Positions 1 through 11,838 of a stretch of 64,000 nucleotides of DNA are shown here, piece after piece. The position numbers were made by a program, and so were the translations under genes. This DNA is from Triangularia verruculosa (Eukaryota > Ascomycota > Sordariomycetes > Sordariales > Podosporaceae): the NCBI GenBank assembly GCA_033296885.1, contig MU864007.1:1-64000 (forward strand). Direction: 5' to 3'. The notes beneath the pieces are model-generated. The model worked only from the letters and a program-made list of their open reading frames with translations, was not told the origin of the DNA and made no database searches. Each line of letters starts with the position of its first letter. The first letter of the stretch is position 1.

Positions 1-4
1 CCCG

Positions 5-79
<75 letters not shown>
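1..79. repeat. C homopolymer at the left edge
   Basis: Positions 1-79 are all C except for one G at position 4, giving an unbroken run of 75 C. It stops abruptly at position 80. It does not resemble the fungal telomere repeat (TTAGGG/CCCTAA). It may be a genuine poly-C tract, but a sequencing or assembly artefact at a difficult low-complexity stretch is at least as likely. Confidence 0.9.
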
Positions 80-874
80 TACCTATGAGAGGAGGGCCCC
101 AAGTCCACCTTCATGACGGCGGAGGTGAGGGGAAATGATGGAGATGGTAGGGGACGATAAACAACCTCAAGATCATCAGCTGGTTTTTTTCTGTTAGGGG
201 TTTTCAAGGCATGGGCGTGATGCCTCTGACTGGACGTAATTATACCTAGATGGCTGTATTACCTTGGCGACGGAAGAAGAAGAAGGGGAGCTATACCTGT
301 ATCTAAGTAGTTTATCTAGAAAAGCAGTATGTTGGAGGATGTGGTGTACTGATTTAGGAAGAACGCGTTCAATTGGGGTTCTTTGATGAGGCGGCATTAG
401 GTACTTCCAGGTGATTGTTTACATGGGATTGACTTCCAGACGGTAAGGGTTTATTAGTATCCTGCTGTTTTCTTGGTATGCCAAAATTGTCAAGGCTTTG
501 CATTTCTGTGATGAGACTTTGTCTAGGAAATCGAATGATGGTTGAGAGTTATAATGCTGAAAAGTAGTTGTGAGGACGCAGGCAAGCCAGATCAAAGAAC
601 ACCATTCATGTAGCAGAAATCTCACAACACCACCGAGTAAACGGATTCAGGGGCTACCTACAACTACGAGCCGCACTCGTTGACAATGACCTCAATGAAT
701 TGACGCATAAACAATTGCATGCTAAGAGTATAGAGAAGAGTGTGAGAAACATTTACCGCCAATCCCACCAGACAACCAAGTCTATTTGATAACCGTCATC
801 CAACACACACGACGTGCTCTGATTCCCAGCCAATGGAGCCTCATGAATACCTAGTCTTTCTGCAGCACCAAAAG
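80..874. other. Intergenic, downstream of osh3; no gene seen
   Basis: This stretch lies between the C homopolymer and the 3' end of the osh3 gene. Only short open frames of about 60-70 codons occur, without recognisable motifs or convincing splice signals. The part next to 875 is probably osh3 3' UTR. Confidence 0.5.
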
Positions 875-3800
875 CTATTCAGAAAAGATATCAACCACTC
901 CCTCCCACTTCCCCCTCGCCCTCTCCTCCCAGTACCCCTCCTTCCCACCCTTCAACTTCCAAACTTCCTCTCCTGCTCCTCCCTCTGGCCCGGCAATCTT
1001 GACAAACCACTTGGGCTTGTACTCCTCTCCGCTCTCCTCCAGCTCCCTTCTCCTGACTCTCTGAGCCTCCTCAAGCTTGACCTTCCACTCCTCTGCCTGA
1101 TCCAAATCGCCTTGCTCCGCATACCTCTGATCGGGCCTCAACCTCGTATCCGTAGGCGGCAGCTTTCCCTTTTCGATCGGCGTGATCTCGTTGAGACTTG
1201 CCGCAAAGGTGGTCATACCGTAGGTATTGACCGCGTTCTCGACCAGTTGGCCCGGCCTCCAGATTTCCTTATTTCCTGGCACAATCTTCAGTCCGTTGGT
1301 CCAGGTGCCCGCCAGTGTGGCACCAAGTTTGCTGCCATTGGCGCCGTATGTTTCCGCCTTGAGTTCTTCGCCGCGACCACCAAAGACGCCCTTGGAGAGG
1401 AACTCGATCACTGCTTTGGCACCCGTCGTGTCGTTGTTCACGTTCATGGTGCCCACTGGCTCGACGTACTTCTCGCCCATGACCACGTTTCGGAGGAAGA
1501 CGGTAGCGATGCTCCAGCTGTAGTGCTCGTCTGTGCCGTCTGCCAGGCGCAAGCTGACTCTCACCCTTCCTTCAGTGGTGATTTCAGCCGACTTGCCCCA
1601 GAATTTCTGGGATGGTGCGGGGAACTGGGTGAAAGACCAGAGGGCACTGTCTGCTTGCATGGCTAATCTGACAGGGCGATGGGTGACCTTCTCAACAAGG
1701 AGTCGGAAACCGCCAGGGACTTCTGCTTCAGAACGGACGAGTTCATAGGTTTCACCCAGAAGGGGATTGAAAGGCTTCCGAATTGATCTCTCCTTAGCAC
1801 GACTGTTGCTGAACCCAGAAATGGCAAAGGCAGTCATGTACAACAGCCTGTCCTTCGGATCAGGGTGCTTAGCCGCCGCATCGAGAAGCTGAGCATACTC
1901 GAGCTGCTCAGCTACACGATGAAGCAAGGACGTCGGCTCGTTGGCAGAAACGGGCATACTGATTGTGCTAAGATCCTTGCCGACATTCTTGCGAACAAAC
2001 GCAATCAAACTTGGGGGTGCCACCTTGGATGGTGGGATCGTCTTGCGTCGGGTAACTGGCTCTGAAATGGGGAGTGGGATTAGCGACTTGGGTTTCGATG
2101 GGAAGAAGTTGGCCCCGCCATCGGCTGTTTGGGTGAAGTCGTCCTCAGCCTCGATTGACGATACTGACGAGGAATCATGAATTGACTCCTCGACGTCAGA
2201 CGCTTGTGTGTCCTCCTCACTATGGTGGTCGATGATCACCAGCTGGTTCGTTGATCTATCAACATCACCACCTTCGGCATCAAAGAACTCGTCAACTGTT
2301 GATGCCGAGGACTCGATGCTTGCCCTTGGCTGAGCAGAGGCCTGTGCAGGCAAACGGCGCCGTTTGCTGGTGGCAAGAAGAGTCGAGAATTCCATAACAA
2401 CTGAATCAAGATCGCTTAATAAAGCTGTGCAATTCTCCAAGGTGTTCGGTCCCTCCTGCTGAAGAGCTCCATACGGCTTCTTGACCCCATTTTGTGTTGG
2501 GGTACTAAGACCCGAAGATGGTACTGTCAACGTCGAGCTGGCGGCTGTCTGAAATGACTGTGGCGTGAGAGGTGAGGCAGCGCCGCTAGCCTTACGCTTC
2601 CAAAAAGATTTTTTATCCGCCGCCGACGCCGTTGCTGGCGCCGTGAAATAACTCTCACCTTCCTCTGGCAACGTAGGAGTGCTCGGAGACATATAACCAT
2701 GGCCACTCGGTGGCTGCTTCTCAGTAGCCATGTCCTTAACCAGGCGCCGGAGAGCATCTCTGGTTCCTACCATCCTGCTCACCAGCGATTCTACCTGCCT
2801 CCATTCTCTGTCCTCCTCTTGCGCGTGATTAGGAATAGTGATGCGAGGTACCGGCGTAGCGTCCTCTTGACTTTCTGATACAGGCTGCGTGGCGGGGAGC
2901 TCCACGCCCCGAGCAATCTTGCTCGCCCGTTCCAGTGCCCGAGCCCAATCGCTGAATTCCTTCGCATTTGAAGCTTTCAGATGCCAGACTTCAGCGCCAG
3001 AATCAATGGTAATTTCACGTCTCCTCTCGTCTGCTGCTACGGCAGCCAAGCTGAGCGGAATGGCCCCCCTAAGAGCTGACGAGTTGCGGTTATGGTAGTA
3101 CGACAAAGTGCATGTCGTATAATCCAGCGAGAAAAAGCGCTTTGCATAGCCCTGGCCCTTCTTGCGCCTCCTCTTGAGTAGGACGCCGACATGGTAGGAG
3201 CTTGACACGCCGCCTCCGTCACTCTTACCGGCAGCGGTAGCAGCAGACAGTGCGCGTCCTCTAGTATGACTGGGCAGACTGTCGACCGATTCTGAGCCAG
3301 CGGTGCCCAACCGCGGGCTTCCATGCTTTCCCAGACTGGTCCTACTCGCACTGGCGAGGGGCCCAGCCTGTAAGTTGGGCAAGTTGCGAGCAGTCTGAGG
3401 AGGGGCACCGGTTGGGTACGTTAAGAGCACGAATGTCGCTGTCTTGGACGTCTGCTTTGAGAAGGTATTGTCAAAGACGAGGCCAAACATTCCCGCCTGG
3501 GTGACATCGTAGGTCCCGACTGAAACCTTGTCTGCTTCACATTTCCCATGCCAATGTATCGGTATGAAGCCCTTCTTGGCGAGTTGATCTTGGGCGGTAC
3601 TAGCATCCCTCTTCGCGAAAAGACCGGGTTTCGATTCGGCAACGCCTTCGGTATGTTGATCGGCAAGCCCAGCATCGTCGGCAAAGGAGGCCAAGTTCGT
3701 CTCGCCAGTCCCGGGGTGCTTAACAATGCCAAAATTACTACAGAGAAAGATTGGGTCAGCACGGGGCCTAAGCAGACGATCGAGGTGTCATTGGGCTGGG

Positions 3801-4037
3801 GATTTACATGGACTTCTTGTGAGGTTGCACGCTCCAGGAGATGGTATGGCCGACATCTACCCTGACCCATCGTACAATGTAGGCCTATATTCGCGACAGA
3901 GACGCAATGGTCAGCATTGAGAACAGCTACCACAAAACAGGGCGCGCCGGCCCGCGAGGTGTATTTGCTGCGCGTCGATGCCGTAAGCAGGACAGACATA
4001 CCTTGCTGTGAATCTCCAACTGTTCAATGCCCGCCAT
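875..4037 (-). CDS. osh3: Oxysterol-binding protein-related protein, Osh3 type (GOLD-PH-ORP)
   Basis: Lipid-transfer protein of the OSBP/ORP family, expected at ER-plasma membrane contacts. There are three exons: 4002-4037, 3808-3884 and 875-3737. The first donor is GTATGT and the phases join cleanly, giving 991 aa. The true start is the ATG at 4037; the longest uninterrupted frame has no Met at its 5' end. An N-terminal GOLD-like domain (about 1-150) with the QPHKKSINFG segment is followed by a PH domain (about 217-313), a long Ser/Thr-rich linker, an FFAT-like motif EFFDAEG (about 521-527) that could bind the ER protein VAP, and the ORP lipid-binding domain (about 610-960) with KPFNPLLGETYE. 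The usual EQVSHHPP signature reads EKVTHRPV (His724, Arg725), so the second His is missing. The domain order is that of fungal Osh3. The family assignment is secure; the ligand is not. Confidence 0.93.
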
Positions 4038-4527
4038 GGTGTGCGCTCGACTGCGCTTTGCCCGCCGGCTAATGCTAGGTCAAGTGATTACACGGCTTCG
4101 TCCGAAATTCGATGATGGACTCGGTGGTGTTCGTGGAGTGCCGACGTCACAGAGGTTCATGCGGCGACGGGGTGATGTCTCATTGACCGATGCAATGCCC
4201 CGCTAAGAAGACCCGACAGGCAAGCGACACAAGACGAGTTTGTTTCTACAGGGCGCCTGCGCGAGAAGTCGTGATGGCTATCGAGCAGTGTCAAGCTTCC
4301 AAAAGCGAATCGGTACAAGTCGGCTAGGGAGAGGACGCCGCTAATAAGGCAATTAACTATGACGGGGACAACTGGAGACAGATGGGGGGGGGGGGGCAGA
4401 TGGAGACAGTGTGGCTGTTATTTTTTAGGCGTTGCGGCTGTGTTCTTTTTCCAGGTCCAATTGTCCAATGCCCGCTCATCTGCCAGCACCTACCCGTCAG
4501 CCCTACAGCAGCACAACAGCAAACACA
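4038..4527. other. Upstream region of osh3; contains a run of 13 G
   Basis: This 490-nt stretch is upstream of osh3 and may hold its promoter and 5' UTR. It contains a run of 13 G at 4384-4396. An open frame covering 4359-4769 on the plus strand looks random in composition and is not called. Confidence 0.5.
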
Positions 4528-4897
4528 ATGCCAACCCCGCGATTTTTGACGGCTTCCTCGGAGTCGGGGTCACCAACGCGGCCGTTGGTGTAGTGCAGGG
4601 GATGAGTATTCCGACACACTATGGTGTCTTCTGCTTGTTTTTCTTGAACTTGTATTCGGGCGTGTCTTGTCAGACTTACACGGCTAACCTCCCGAGTGGG
4701 GAAGAGCCAACAACAGTCTGCCCGACGAATGCCTTACCAGTAAGCGAACTTGTATGGAGCATCTCGTAAAGCTTTATGACGCGGCCTCCAAGACTTCCCC
4801 AGGCAGCATCGAGGACTTGGTCCGCCAAGCCGAATACCATCTCACCCGCATACTGGGAAACCGGACATTGAGAGGCTGGGCTGCCTCGGTTGAGTAA
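4528..4897 (+). CDS. Possible small two-exon gene, hypothetical protein of 86 aa
   Basis: I do not recognise this protein. The proposal is exon 1 at 4528-4587 and exon 2 at 4697-4897. The intron would be 109 nt with donor GTGTAG, branch point GGCTAAC and acceptor CCGAG; both splice sites are weak but the phases agree (phase 0). Exon 2 encodes a helical, soluble-looking C terminus with the segments MEHLVKLYDAASK and EDLVRQAEYHLTRILGNR and ends at TAA 4895-4897. That composition looks more protein-like than the other frames here. It lies between the starts of the divergent osh3 and prp6 genes. It could equally be the last exon of a differently spliced gene, or chance. Confidence 0.3.
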
Positions 4898-5319
4898 TCA
4901 ATCCATTGAATTTTCCTCAAAGATCATGATGATAAGAGAAGGTAGAATTTGCCCGTGGATATTCCACAGGTTTACACATCAAGTCCACTGATATTGTCGG
5001 TCACCTTGGAAATTGACCTCAATGTCGTCTGAACATCTCGCAGTTCTTGACGGGTTAACCCTAACCCTGAATGTATCGCTGAATAGCGTGACCCACTTAC
5101 TTTTCCCAAGTCTTGGCTTGCAGCGTTGGTTGACTTCTCGAAGCTCTCGTGCCTGGCGCGGCGACTGGTGATCCATGCAACAAAAAGTTACAACCTTCAC
5201 CACCATCATTTTGCGCCCCGGCCCACGGTGACCGCCAGTCATTAGCACCGTATGAATAAGGGCCCGTAATAGAAAAGCACAGTTATCGTCAACATCAGGA
5301 TCAATACCCAACCGCCACC
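4898..5319. other. Upstream region of prp6
   Basis: This stretch of 422 nt directly precedes the prp6 start codon and presumably carries its promoter and leader. No RNA gene or repeat is visible. Confidence 0.5.
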
Positions 5320-8212
5320 ATGTCTCGACGGGACTTTCTGAGCATGCCCGCGCCCGAGAACTATGTCGCTGGTCTCGGGCGTGGTGCCACTGGCTTCACC
5401 ACGCGATCTGACTTGGGTCCGGCGCGCGAGGGGCCCAGCGAGGATCAAATCAAGGCTGCCGTAGCAAAGCGAACAGCGCAACTTGGACTCGGCGGTGATA
5501 ATGCGAAGGAGGATGATAACGATGACGCCGCCCGATATCAGGACCCAGACAATGAAGTCGGGCTGTTTGCCGGCGGTATTTACGACAAGGACGATGAAGA
5601 GGCGGACAAGATTTGGGCGGAAATAGACGAGAAGATGGGGAGCAGGAGAAAAAAACAAAGGTCAGTTCTTTTATAACTACATATTCCCGCAGCACCTTGC
5701 TACCCCCATCCATACACCCAAAAAGCATTTAGTTTATCGTCATATGCCCTCAGATGAATGGAGAACGAGATGCCAACGGTCGATTGCGAACAGGGAAACA
5801 CGAGAAGAAGCCGAACGATTAGAGTACGAACGACAGAACCCGAAAATTCAGCAACAGTTTGCTGGGCTAAAGAGAGATCTCGCAAGCGTGACGGACGAAG
5901 AATGGGCAAATTTGCCCGAAGCGAAGGATTTCACCGGAAGGACTAAGAGAGCGCGACAAGCCAGGATGGAGAGATTCTATGCTGTGCCTGACAGTGTCTT
6001 GGCGGCAGCCAGAGATCAGGGCCAATTCGGAACCACGGTAGCAGATGACGGGACGGCCACGGGCGCTACTCCTGGAGGAACCGAAACAACGACGGACTTT
6101 GCGAAGATCGGTGCTGCTCGTGACAAGGTGCTGAAGGCAAGACTCGAGCAGACCTCGCAAACCAGCGGGCTTGCTACGGCAGGTAGTGCGACGAGTTTGG
6201 ATCCAAAAGGTTACCTCACTTCGTTGGCCAACACCCAGGGCGCGGAACAGAGTATTGGTGATATTGAGCAGTTCAGAAAGATGTTGAAATCGGCCGTCGA
6301 TTCAAACCCAAAACAGGCGTCCAGTTGGATGGCTGCGGCAAGATTGGAGATGACGGCAGGGAAGCCTGGCGCAGCTCGAAAGTTGATCGCTGCTGGTTGT
6401 CAGCACTGTCCCAAGAATGAGGATATCTGGCTGGAGAATATCAACATCAATGACACGCATAATGCCAAGATCATTGCGGCCGAGGCTATCCGGAATAATC
6501 CGAAGTCAGTAAAGCTTTGGGTAGCGGCGATGAAGCTGGAGAACGACCCAAGATCACGGAAGAAGGTCATTCGGAAGGCTTTGGACCACAACCCACAATC
6601 AGAGGCCTTGTGGATTCACGCAGTCAACTTGGAAGAAGACGTGGAGGATGCGCGTATCTTGTTGGCCAAGGCCACAGAGCTTATCCCCGAGTCACTTGAT
6701 TTATGGCTGAGATTGGCGCATTTGGAGACCCCTGAGAATGCTCGCAAGGTGCTCAACAAGGCCGTCAAGAAGCTTCCCAATTCCCATGAGCTGTGGATTG
6801 CAGCCGCTCGCCTGGAAGAGCAGCTTGGCGAGGGCACCAGACGACCTGTGATGAAGAACGCTGTCAAGTTCTTGGCCAAGCAGAACGCTATGCCTAAGCG
6901 CGAAGAGTGGATTGCCGAAGCCGAGAAGTGCGAGGAAGAAGGAGCCGTTATCACCTGCAGCAACATCATTGAGGAGACGCTCGGCTGGGGCTTGGACGAA
7001 GACGACGACCGCAAAGAGTTGTGGATGGAAGACGCTAAAGCCAGCATCGGTCGTGAGAAGTATGCCACAGCTCGCGCGATATATGCTTATGCCCTCCGCG
7101 TCTTCCCCAACAGCAAGAGCCTCTACCTCGCCGCTGTCGACCTCGAGAGAGAGCACGGCACAAAAGAAGACCTCTGGAACGCGCTCGAAAAAGCTGTCGA
7201 GGCCTGCCCCCACCAAGAAACATTCTGGCTCATGCTCGCCCGCGAAAAGGCGGGCGAGATCAACGAAGCCCGCCGTGTTCTTGCTCGTGCCTTCAAGCAA
7301 AACCCCGACAACGAAGACATCTGGCTTGCGGCTGTTAAGCTCGAAGCTGATAACGGCTACATCGACCAAGCGCGCGACCTGCTCAAGACTGCCCGGCAAA
7401 ACGCCCCTACCGACCGTGTATGGATGCGTTCCGTGGCTTTTGAGCGTCAACTAGGCAACAACGAAGCCGCTCTCGACCTCGTCATCGACGCCCTTCGCCT
7501 CTTCCCCAACGCACCGAAGTTGTGGATGATGAAGGGTCAGATCTACGAGGACATGGACCAACCGCCCCAAGCAAAGGAAGCCTACGGCGCCGGTGTCCGT
7601 GCCGTTCCTTCTTCTGTTCCTCTTTGGCTGCTGTACTCTAGACTAGAAGAACGCCTAGGCAACGTGGTCAAGGCACGTTCAGTCCTCGACCGTGCTCGCC
7701 AGGCGGTGCCCAAGTCGGCGGAGCTCTGGACGGAGCTCATCCGCCTTGAGCGTCGGGCGGGCAATATCACCCAGGCCAAGACCCTCATGGCTACTGCGCT
7801 GCAGCAAATGCCCAAGAGCGGTCTCCTCTGGGCGGAGAGGATCCTTCATCTGGAGCAGCGCACTCAGCGCAAATCCCTCCTTGCCGAAGCTGTCAAGAGA
7901 GCAGAGGACGATCCGGTGCTGCTGGTCACGGCGGCGTATATCCTCTGGAAGGACAGGAAGCTGGAGTCAGCGGATAAGTGGTTTGAGCGGGCGCTGAAGC
8001 TGGATACGGATCACGGTGATACGTGGGCGTGGTACTACAAGTTTTTGTTGCAGCACGGTACAGAAGAGAAGAGGGCGCTTTTAGTGAGTCGGTGCGTGTT
8101 GGCTGACCCGAGGCATGGAGAGCATTGGCAGAGGGTGGCCAAGATGCCGAAGAATGCGGGGAAGAAGACGGACGAGATTTTGAAGCTGGTTGCTGCTTCT
8201 TTGCCCGAGTAA
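5320..8212 (+). CDS. prp6: Pre-mRNA splicing factor Prp6/Prp1 (U4/U6.U5 tri-snRNP)
   Basis: Core protein of the U4/U6.U5 tri-snRNP, acting in the nucleus as a bridge that holds U5 and U4/U6 together. There are two exons, 5320-5660 and 5794-8212. The donor is AAAG|GTCAGT and the acceptor AACAG, joined in phase 2, giving 919 aa, close to the fission yeast Prp1 length. The PRP1_N region covers about residues 1-160, starting MSRRDFLSMPAPENYVAGLG and including ERQNPKIQQQF and TDEEWANLPE. After it come many tandem HAT/TPR-like helical repeats (about 200-900), recognisable from repeated W-x-x-A-A-x-x-E and P-x-x-x-x-L-W patterns. A nearer AG at 5751-5753 was rejected as acceptor because it gives a stop or the wrong phase. 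The gene converges on the small gene at 8503. Confidence 0.95.
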
Positions 8213-8502
8213 CTTTTAGGAGGACAAAGTCGCGGTTTAATGTCATTTTTATCAAGAGGAAGAGTTAATGACCTGCCATAGGACATGATATCAATTGATC
8301 GACAGTATCAAATTCAAACACCGACAAGACTTGGAAGAAACCTAAAAACCCACAAGTGTCAAACCCCCAAGCAAAACGTTTGGTTTGTGTTCGCTGATGC
8401 GACGTCATGTCATGACAAAAAGAAAGCCAGTTCCTTTCAACTCCCCATTATCATACAATCCTCCCCCGGATGCATTAAAAATAAATAGTCATAATAGTGA
8501 GT

Positions 8503-9058
8503 TTACTTGCTGCCGAACCACGAGCTGATGTAGCTCTTGCTCTTGGCCGCCTTGTCCTCAACTGTGCGGTCGAACTCGTCAATCTTCTTCAGGGTGTCAG
8601 CCTTGGCCTGTTTGGCGATGGCCTCGGCTTCGTGCTTGGCTTGGCTGAGATCGCGGTTGACGGTGGTTACCTTTTGAAGGTTTTCAGTACATTGGTCTGG
8701 AAAAAGGGGTGGGTTGGTGTGGAAAGGTGGTGCACATACAGCAGAGTCAATCTTGGTCCCCACTTCGTGTCCGAGACGGGTGCCCTCCCGCTCGGCCTTG
8801 TGGGTGGTGTGGGTTGGGTAGTTGGTGGGAATCTTGGACTCGATCTTGGCGGCAGCGCGGTGGGCGTCGCCTGTGACAAAAGAGTTAGTATTTGCAGGTA
8901 TAAAAATATTGAAGATAAGGGAGTATAGTTGTGATGCTGGACGTACTTTCAAACTGCTTCTCAGCTGCTCTGGGGTTGCCGCCCGCGTTGTAGAGGTAGT
9001 AACCAATACCGGAAGCCGCAACGGCACCGATGACGATGGGAGCGCGAGCCTTGGACAT
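8503..9058 (-). CDS. Small one-helix membrane protein, calcofluor white hypersensitive-like
   Basis: Three exons (8947-9058, 8740-8870, 8503-8670) give 136 aa. The first two donors are GTACGT and GTATGT. The third exon is best entered at AAAAG (8671-8672); the stronger-looking CCAG upstream would put a stop in frame and leave an intron of about 40 nt. The N terminus MSKARAPIVIGAVAASG is a hydrophobic segment (about 7-25) that could be a signal anchor. The rest is a charged, Ala/Lys/Glu-rich helix of coiled-coil type ending in SYISSWFGSK. Length, N-terminal helix and the ISSWFG end resemble proteins named 'calcofluor white hypersensitive protein' in Neurospora and relatives; the name is from recalled family resemblance and the molecular role is unknown. 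Confidence 0.8.
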
Positions 9059-10065
9059 TTTGATGGTGGTGATATGTAAAGTCTGTGAAAGTGGCGGTGG
9101 TAATGTTGAGTACTTAAAGCTGGTCTAGACGACGCGTAGACACTTGATAAGTTGCGTGATCTGATTGATGAATGGGAAAGCTGGAAAGATGGCTCAAAGA
9201 AGATGGGCGGTGGTGGTATTTCAATGCATTGGAGGAAACAGCAGGAGCCTGTTGAAACTTGATTTGCTACCTTCCTATTTGTTCCCGGCACAACCTCATG
9301 GCACGTTCTTTTTTTGTCTGATGGTTGAACTGGGACTTGTTGGAGAGCTCATTCATTCACAACCAGGTCATGCATGACGTAGGCGAGGGGCAGCATGCGG
9401 TCCACAGGTCCGTTACGGTGGGGCTACTGCCCACTGCCGCTGCCGCGCTTTGGGGGATGGGTCCACTGGGGGGAGCTTCTTCGAGATGTTGGAGAACCGA
9501 AGAGTCTTTGTTTGTCAATATGATTGAAGGTATGAAAAGGTGATATATAATCATTCTTGAAGTCCTCGACACGATATATGCTTTCATCCGCTCTGCTTCT
9601 ATTTTATCTGGATAACTGTTCTTCAGCACGTCCAAGATGCAACTTGGAGCACGAGCCAGCCTAGGCTGAGAGCTTGGCATCAAACTGGCCAGACACCCAG
9701 GGCAGCACCACTAAAACCAACGACATTACATCATGGCGCAGGCGAAGCTTCCAGTTTGGCTTCACGACACCCTTCGACAGGCACACTCGAATTCTCCAGT
9801 TTGGTTTCCATCGAGACCCCTAATTATGCCCGTCGTCATAAATAGCATGCTCTAGTCTTTATTGCATCTGTGTGGAATCTTTCCTGAGAAGGGCACCCCT
9901 GTCGATTCCATATTTCTACATATACGCGCCAGCTCCAACGCAGACGTGCATCCAAGGCACCGGCGCATTGCATCTCCACGACCTCATTCATCCTGTCAAT
10001 GTATTGTTGTGGACATAGGTATCTGAAAGAAGGCGGCGGTGCGTCATGCTGGTGATCGCGACATC
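9059..10065. other. Divergent promoter region, about 1 kb
   Basis: This stretch separates the start of the small membrane protein gene (-) from the DysF-protein gene (+) and should hold both promoters. Only short open frames without recognisable products occur. An in-frame GTG codon at 10039 extends the downstream reading frame but the first ATG is at 10066. Confidence 0.5.
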
Positions 10066-11456
10066 ATGCCGAGGATAAAGCATCACCGCTCGTCGCGTCG
10101 CGTGCCCCCGCCCAAAGACAGCGACTTCGACCACGAGATCAACCTCGTTGACAAGTCCGAGGCCGAGGAAGACTCCCTCGGACCTCCTACTGCGGGGCCA
10201 TCATCGTCATTGCAGGATTCCGCAAGGGAATCACCACTTGGGATATCTGGCCGTGAGAACGGTGACGCCAATAACACACAAACGGCTGCGGCAGACGAAG
10301 AAGAGCGTCCACGTCCGTCGATTCAAATCAATGGTATGGGAAACGGGCGAGACTCATTCTCAAGGAGCAATACTAACATCCTATAGAACCTACTCCATTG
10401 CGAGAAGGCCTTGGCGCTGCCAACGACGTAACACCAAGGAAAAAGAGCCTGAGCAAGAAGAAGGCACCCGAGTCAGCGATTGAAATTTTATACGAGAACC
10501 AACGAGGCGGCTTTCTCTGTGGCATACCTCTTTTCTCTTCCAAGGCGCTTGGAAACCTAGATCCGCCACCATGGACGAACTACGCCCACAAGGCTAGTCC
10601 GACGGATATTAACACAGCTCAGGTGCCCGATCCTAGTTGGGAATGGGCCTGGCCAGAGTGGAAAATCAACCGGGATGACAAGGTCGATGATGACGGCTGG
10701 GAGTACTCGTTTGCCTTTTCTAGGAAATTCTCATGGCACAAGGCGAGATGGTGGAATTCGTTTGTCCGGCGACGGGCATGGATAAGAAAACGGGTCAGGA
10801 AGGATTCTGGGTACATTGCGCAAGACCCTCACATGCTCAACCCCGAGTACTTTACGATTCGGCCGTCGTCCGAAATCAGCCGTGAACGCGAACGCAGCTC
10901 AAGCAGGATGAGCAAAAGGACTGCCAGCCCCCGTGGCAGCAGACTTAGCATGAGTACGACGAGGTCAGACGGTCTTGAGCAGCCAGAAGACATCGAGCAC
11001 GTCGACGAACTTCTGGCCGTACTGCGTACATCCCGAATTGACCGGGAAAAGATCGAGGCGGTGGACAACTACCTTGAACACGCACAGGAAGACCTGGCAG
11101 GGTTACAGGAGGTGATGCACGAGATCATGTCGCTCTTTGTGTTTCAAGCCTCGAGAAGGGTCCTATTGACGAGATTGACAGAGATACACGACCGGACAGT
11201 GGCGCAGAGCAAGAAGAAGGGCAAAGACGCAGATGGAGAATTGCAGCGACGGGCCAAGAATCTTGCCGAGGCAGTCAAGCATGCAGACGAGGAGGTCAGA
11301 AAGCTTGAATATTGGAGTGATGTCAAGGGAATGGCAGAGGAGGGTGAATCGACTGGAGCGGTAGATCGTCGGAAAGGTTGGGGTCCCTCCTGGCAGGGCG
11401 TGGACAAGTCGGGCCCTTCAGAGCCAGCTCCTCCAAGCCCAGAGGCCAAGTATTGA
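10066..11456 (+). CDS. Peroxin/ferlin (DysF) domain protein, Mug65/Spo73-like
   Basis: Two exons (10066-10333 and 10387-11456; donor GTATGG, acceptor CTATAG, phase 1) give 445 aa. The start ATG at 10066 is the first in frame. After a disordered, acidic and Ser-rich N terminus of about 100 residues comes a DysF module: an N-terminal part with LYENQRGGFLCGIPLFS (about residues 120-150) and a C-terminal part with WEWAWPEWKIN and GWEYSFAFSRKFSWHKARWW (about 165-215), followed by RRRAWIRKR. A basic/Ser linker and a C-terminal helical, probably coiled-coil region follow. No transmembrane segment is evident, unlike Pex23/Pex30-type peroxins, so it is closer to soluble DysF proteins such as Mug65/Spo73, which in fission yeast act in sporulation. 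The role here is inferred from family only. Confidence 0.85.
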
Positions 11457-11838
11457 AGCAACAATGGCGAGGGTGATAAGGATTGGGAATAGCAATGTCG
11501 GCATGGGAGTAACGGAGTTCAATATCGATAATGAGAATACCCCTTTTTCAAGAGAAGCGATTATACCAGCACAGTGTGTACATGAGCTGATTTTTCACTG
11601 TGCCCATAGTGGGTCCAGTTGGTGCGGCTGCGGGCGGGACAGGATTGTCACTCTTGAATTTTTTTGAAGCGACAAGCGCAAGTTGCCGAGACAGCAGTGA
11701 CCACAGCTCGACTACGACGAAGACGACGACCCACGACGACGCCGGCGATTGCGGAATTCACAGAGATCGGACGGCCCGGAAACTGACCCCCCGGCCGGCC
11801 GAATGCTTCAGCCATTCGACATGCCACATCCATAGCAA
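11457..11838. other. Intergenic between two plus-strand genes
   Basis: This 382-nt stretch runs from the DysF gene stop to the PPR gene start. The part before 11839 is rich in short GAC/ACG repeats (about 11700-11750). No separate gene is seen. An in-frame TAG at 11833-11835 fixes the start of the following gene. Confidence 0.5.

Noticed and set aside
833..1666. Open frame of 277 codons on the plus strand
   Set aside because: It is antisense to the ORP domain of osh3 and has no protein-like features; it is a shadow of the real gene.
4359..4769. Plus-strand frame of 136 codons
   Set aside because: Starts in the G run and reads through mixed, non-protein-like sequence; the alternative spliced frame in the same place is more convincing.
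6701..7450. Minus-strand open frame of 249 codons inside prp6
   Set aside because: Antisense shadow of the HAT-repeat region; composition follows the codons of the sense gene.
8671..8705. CCAG at about 8702 as the acceptor of the last exon of the small membrane protein
   Set aside because: It gives an intron of about 40 nt without room for a branch point and puts TAA in frame after eight codons; AAAAG at 8671 keeps the frame and the coiled coil.
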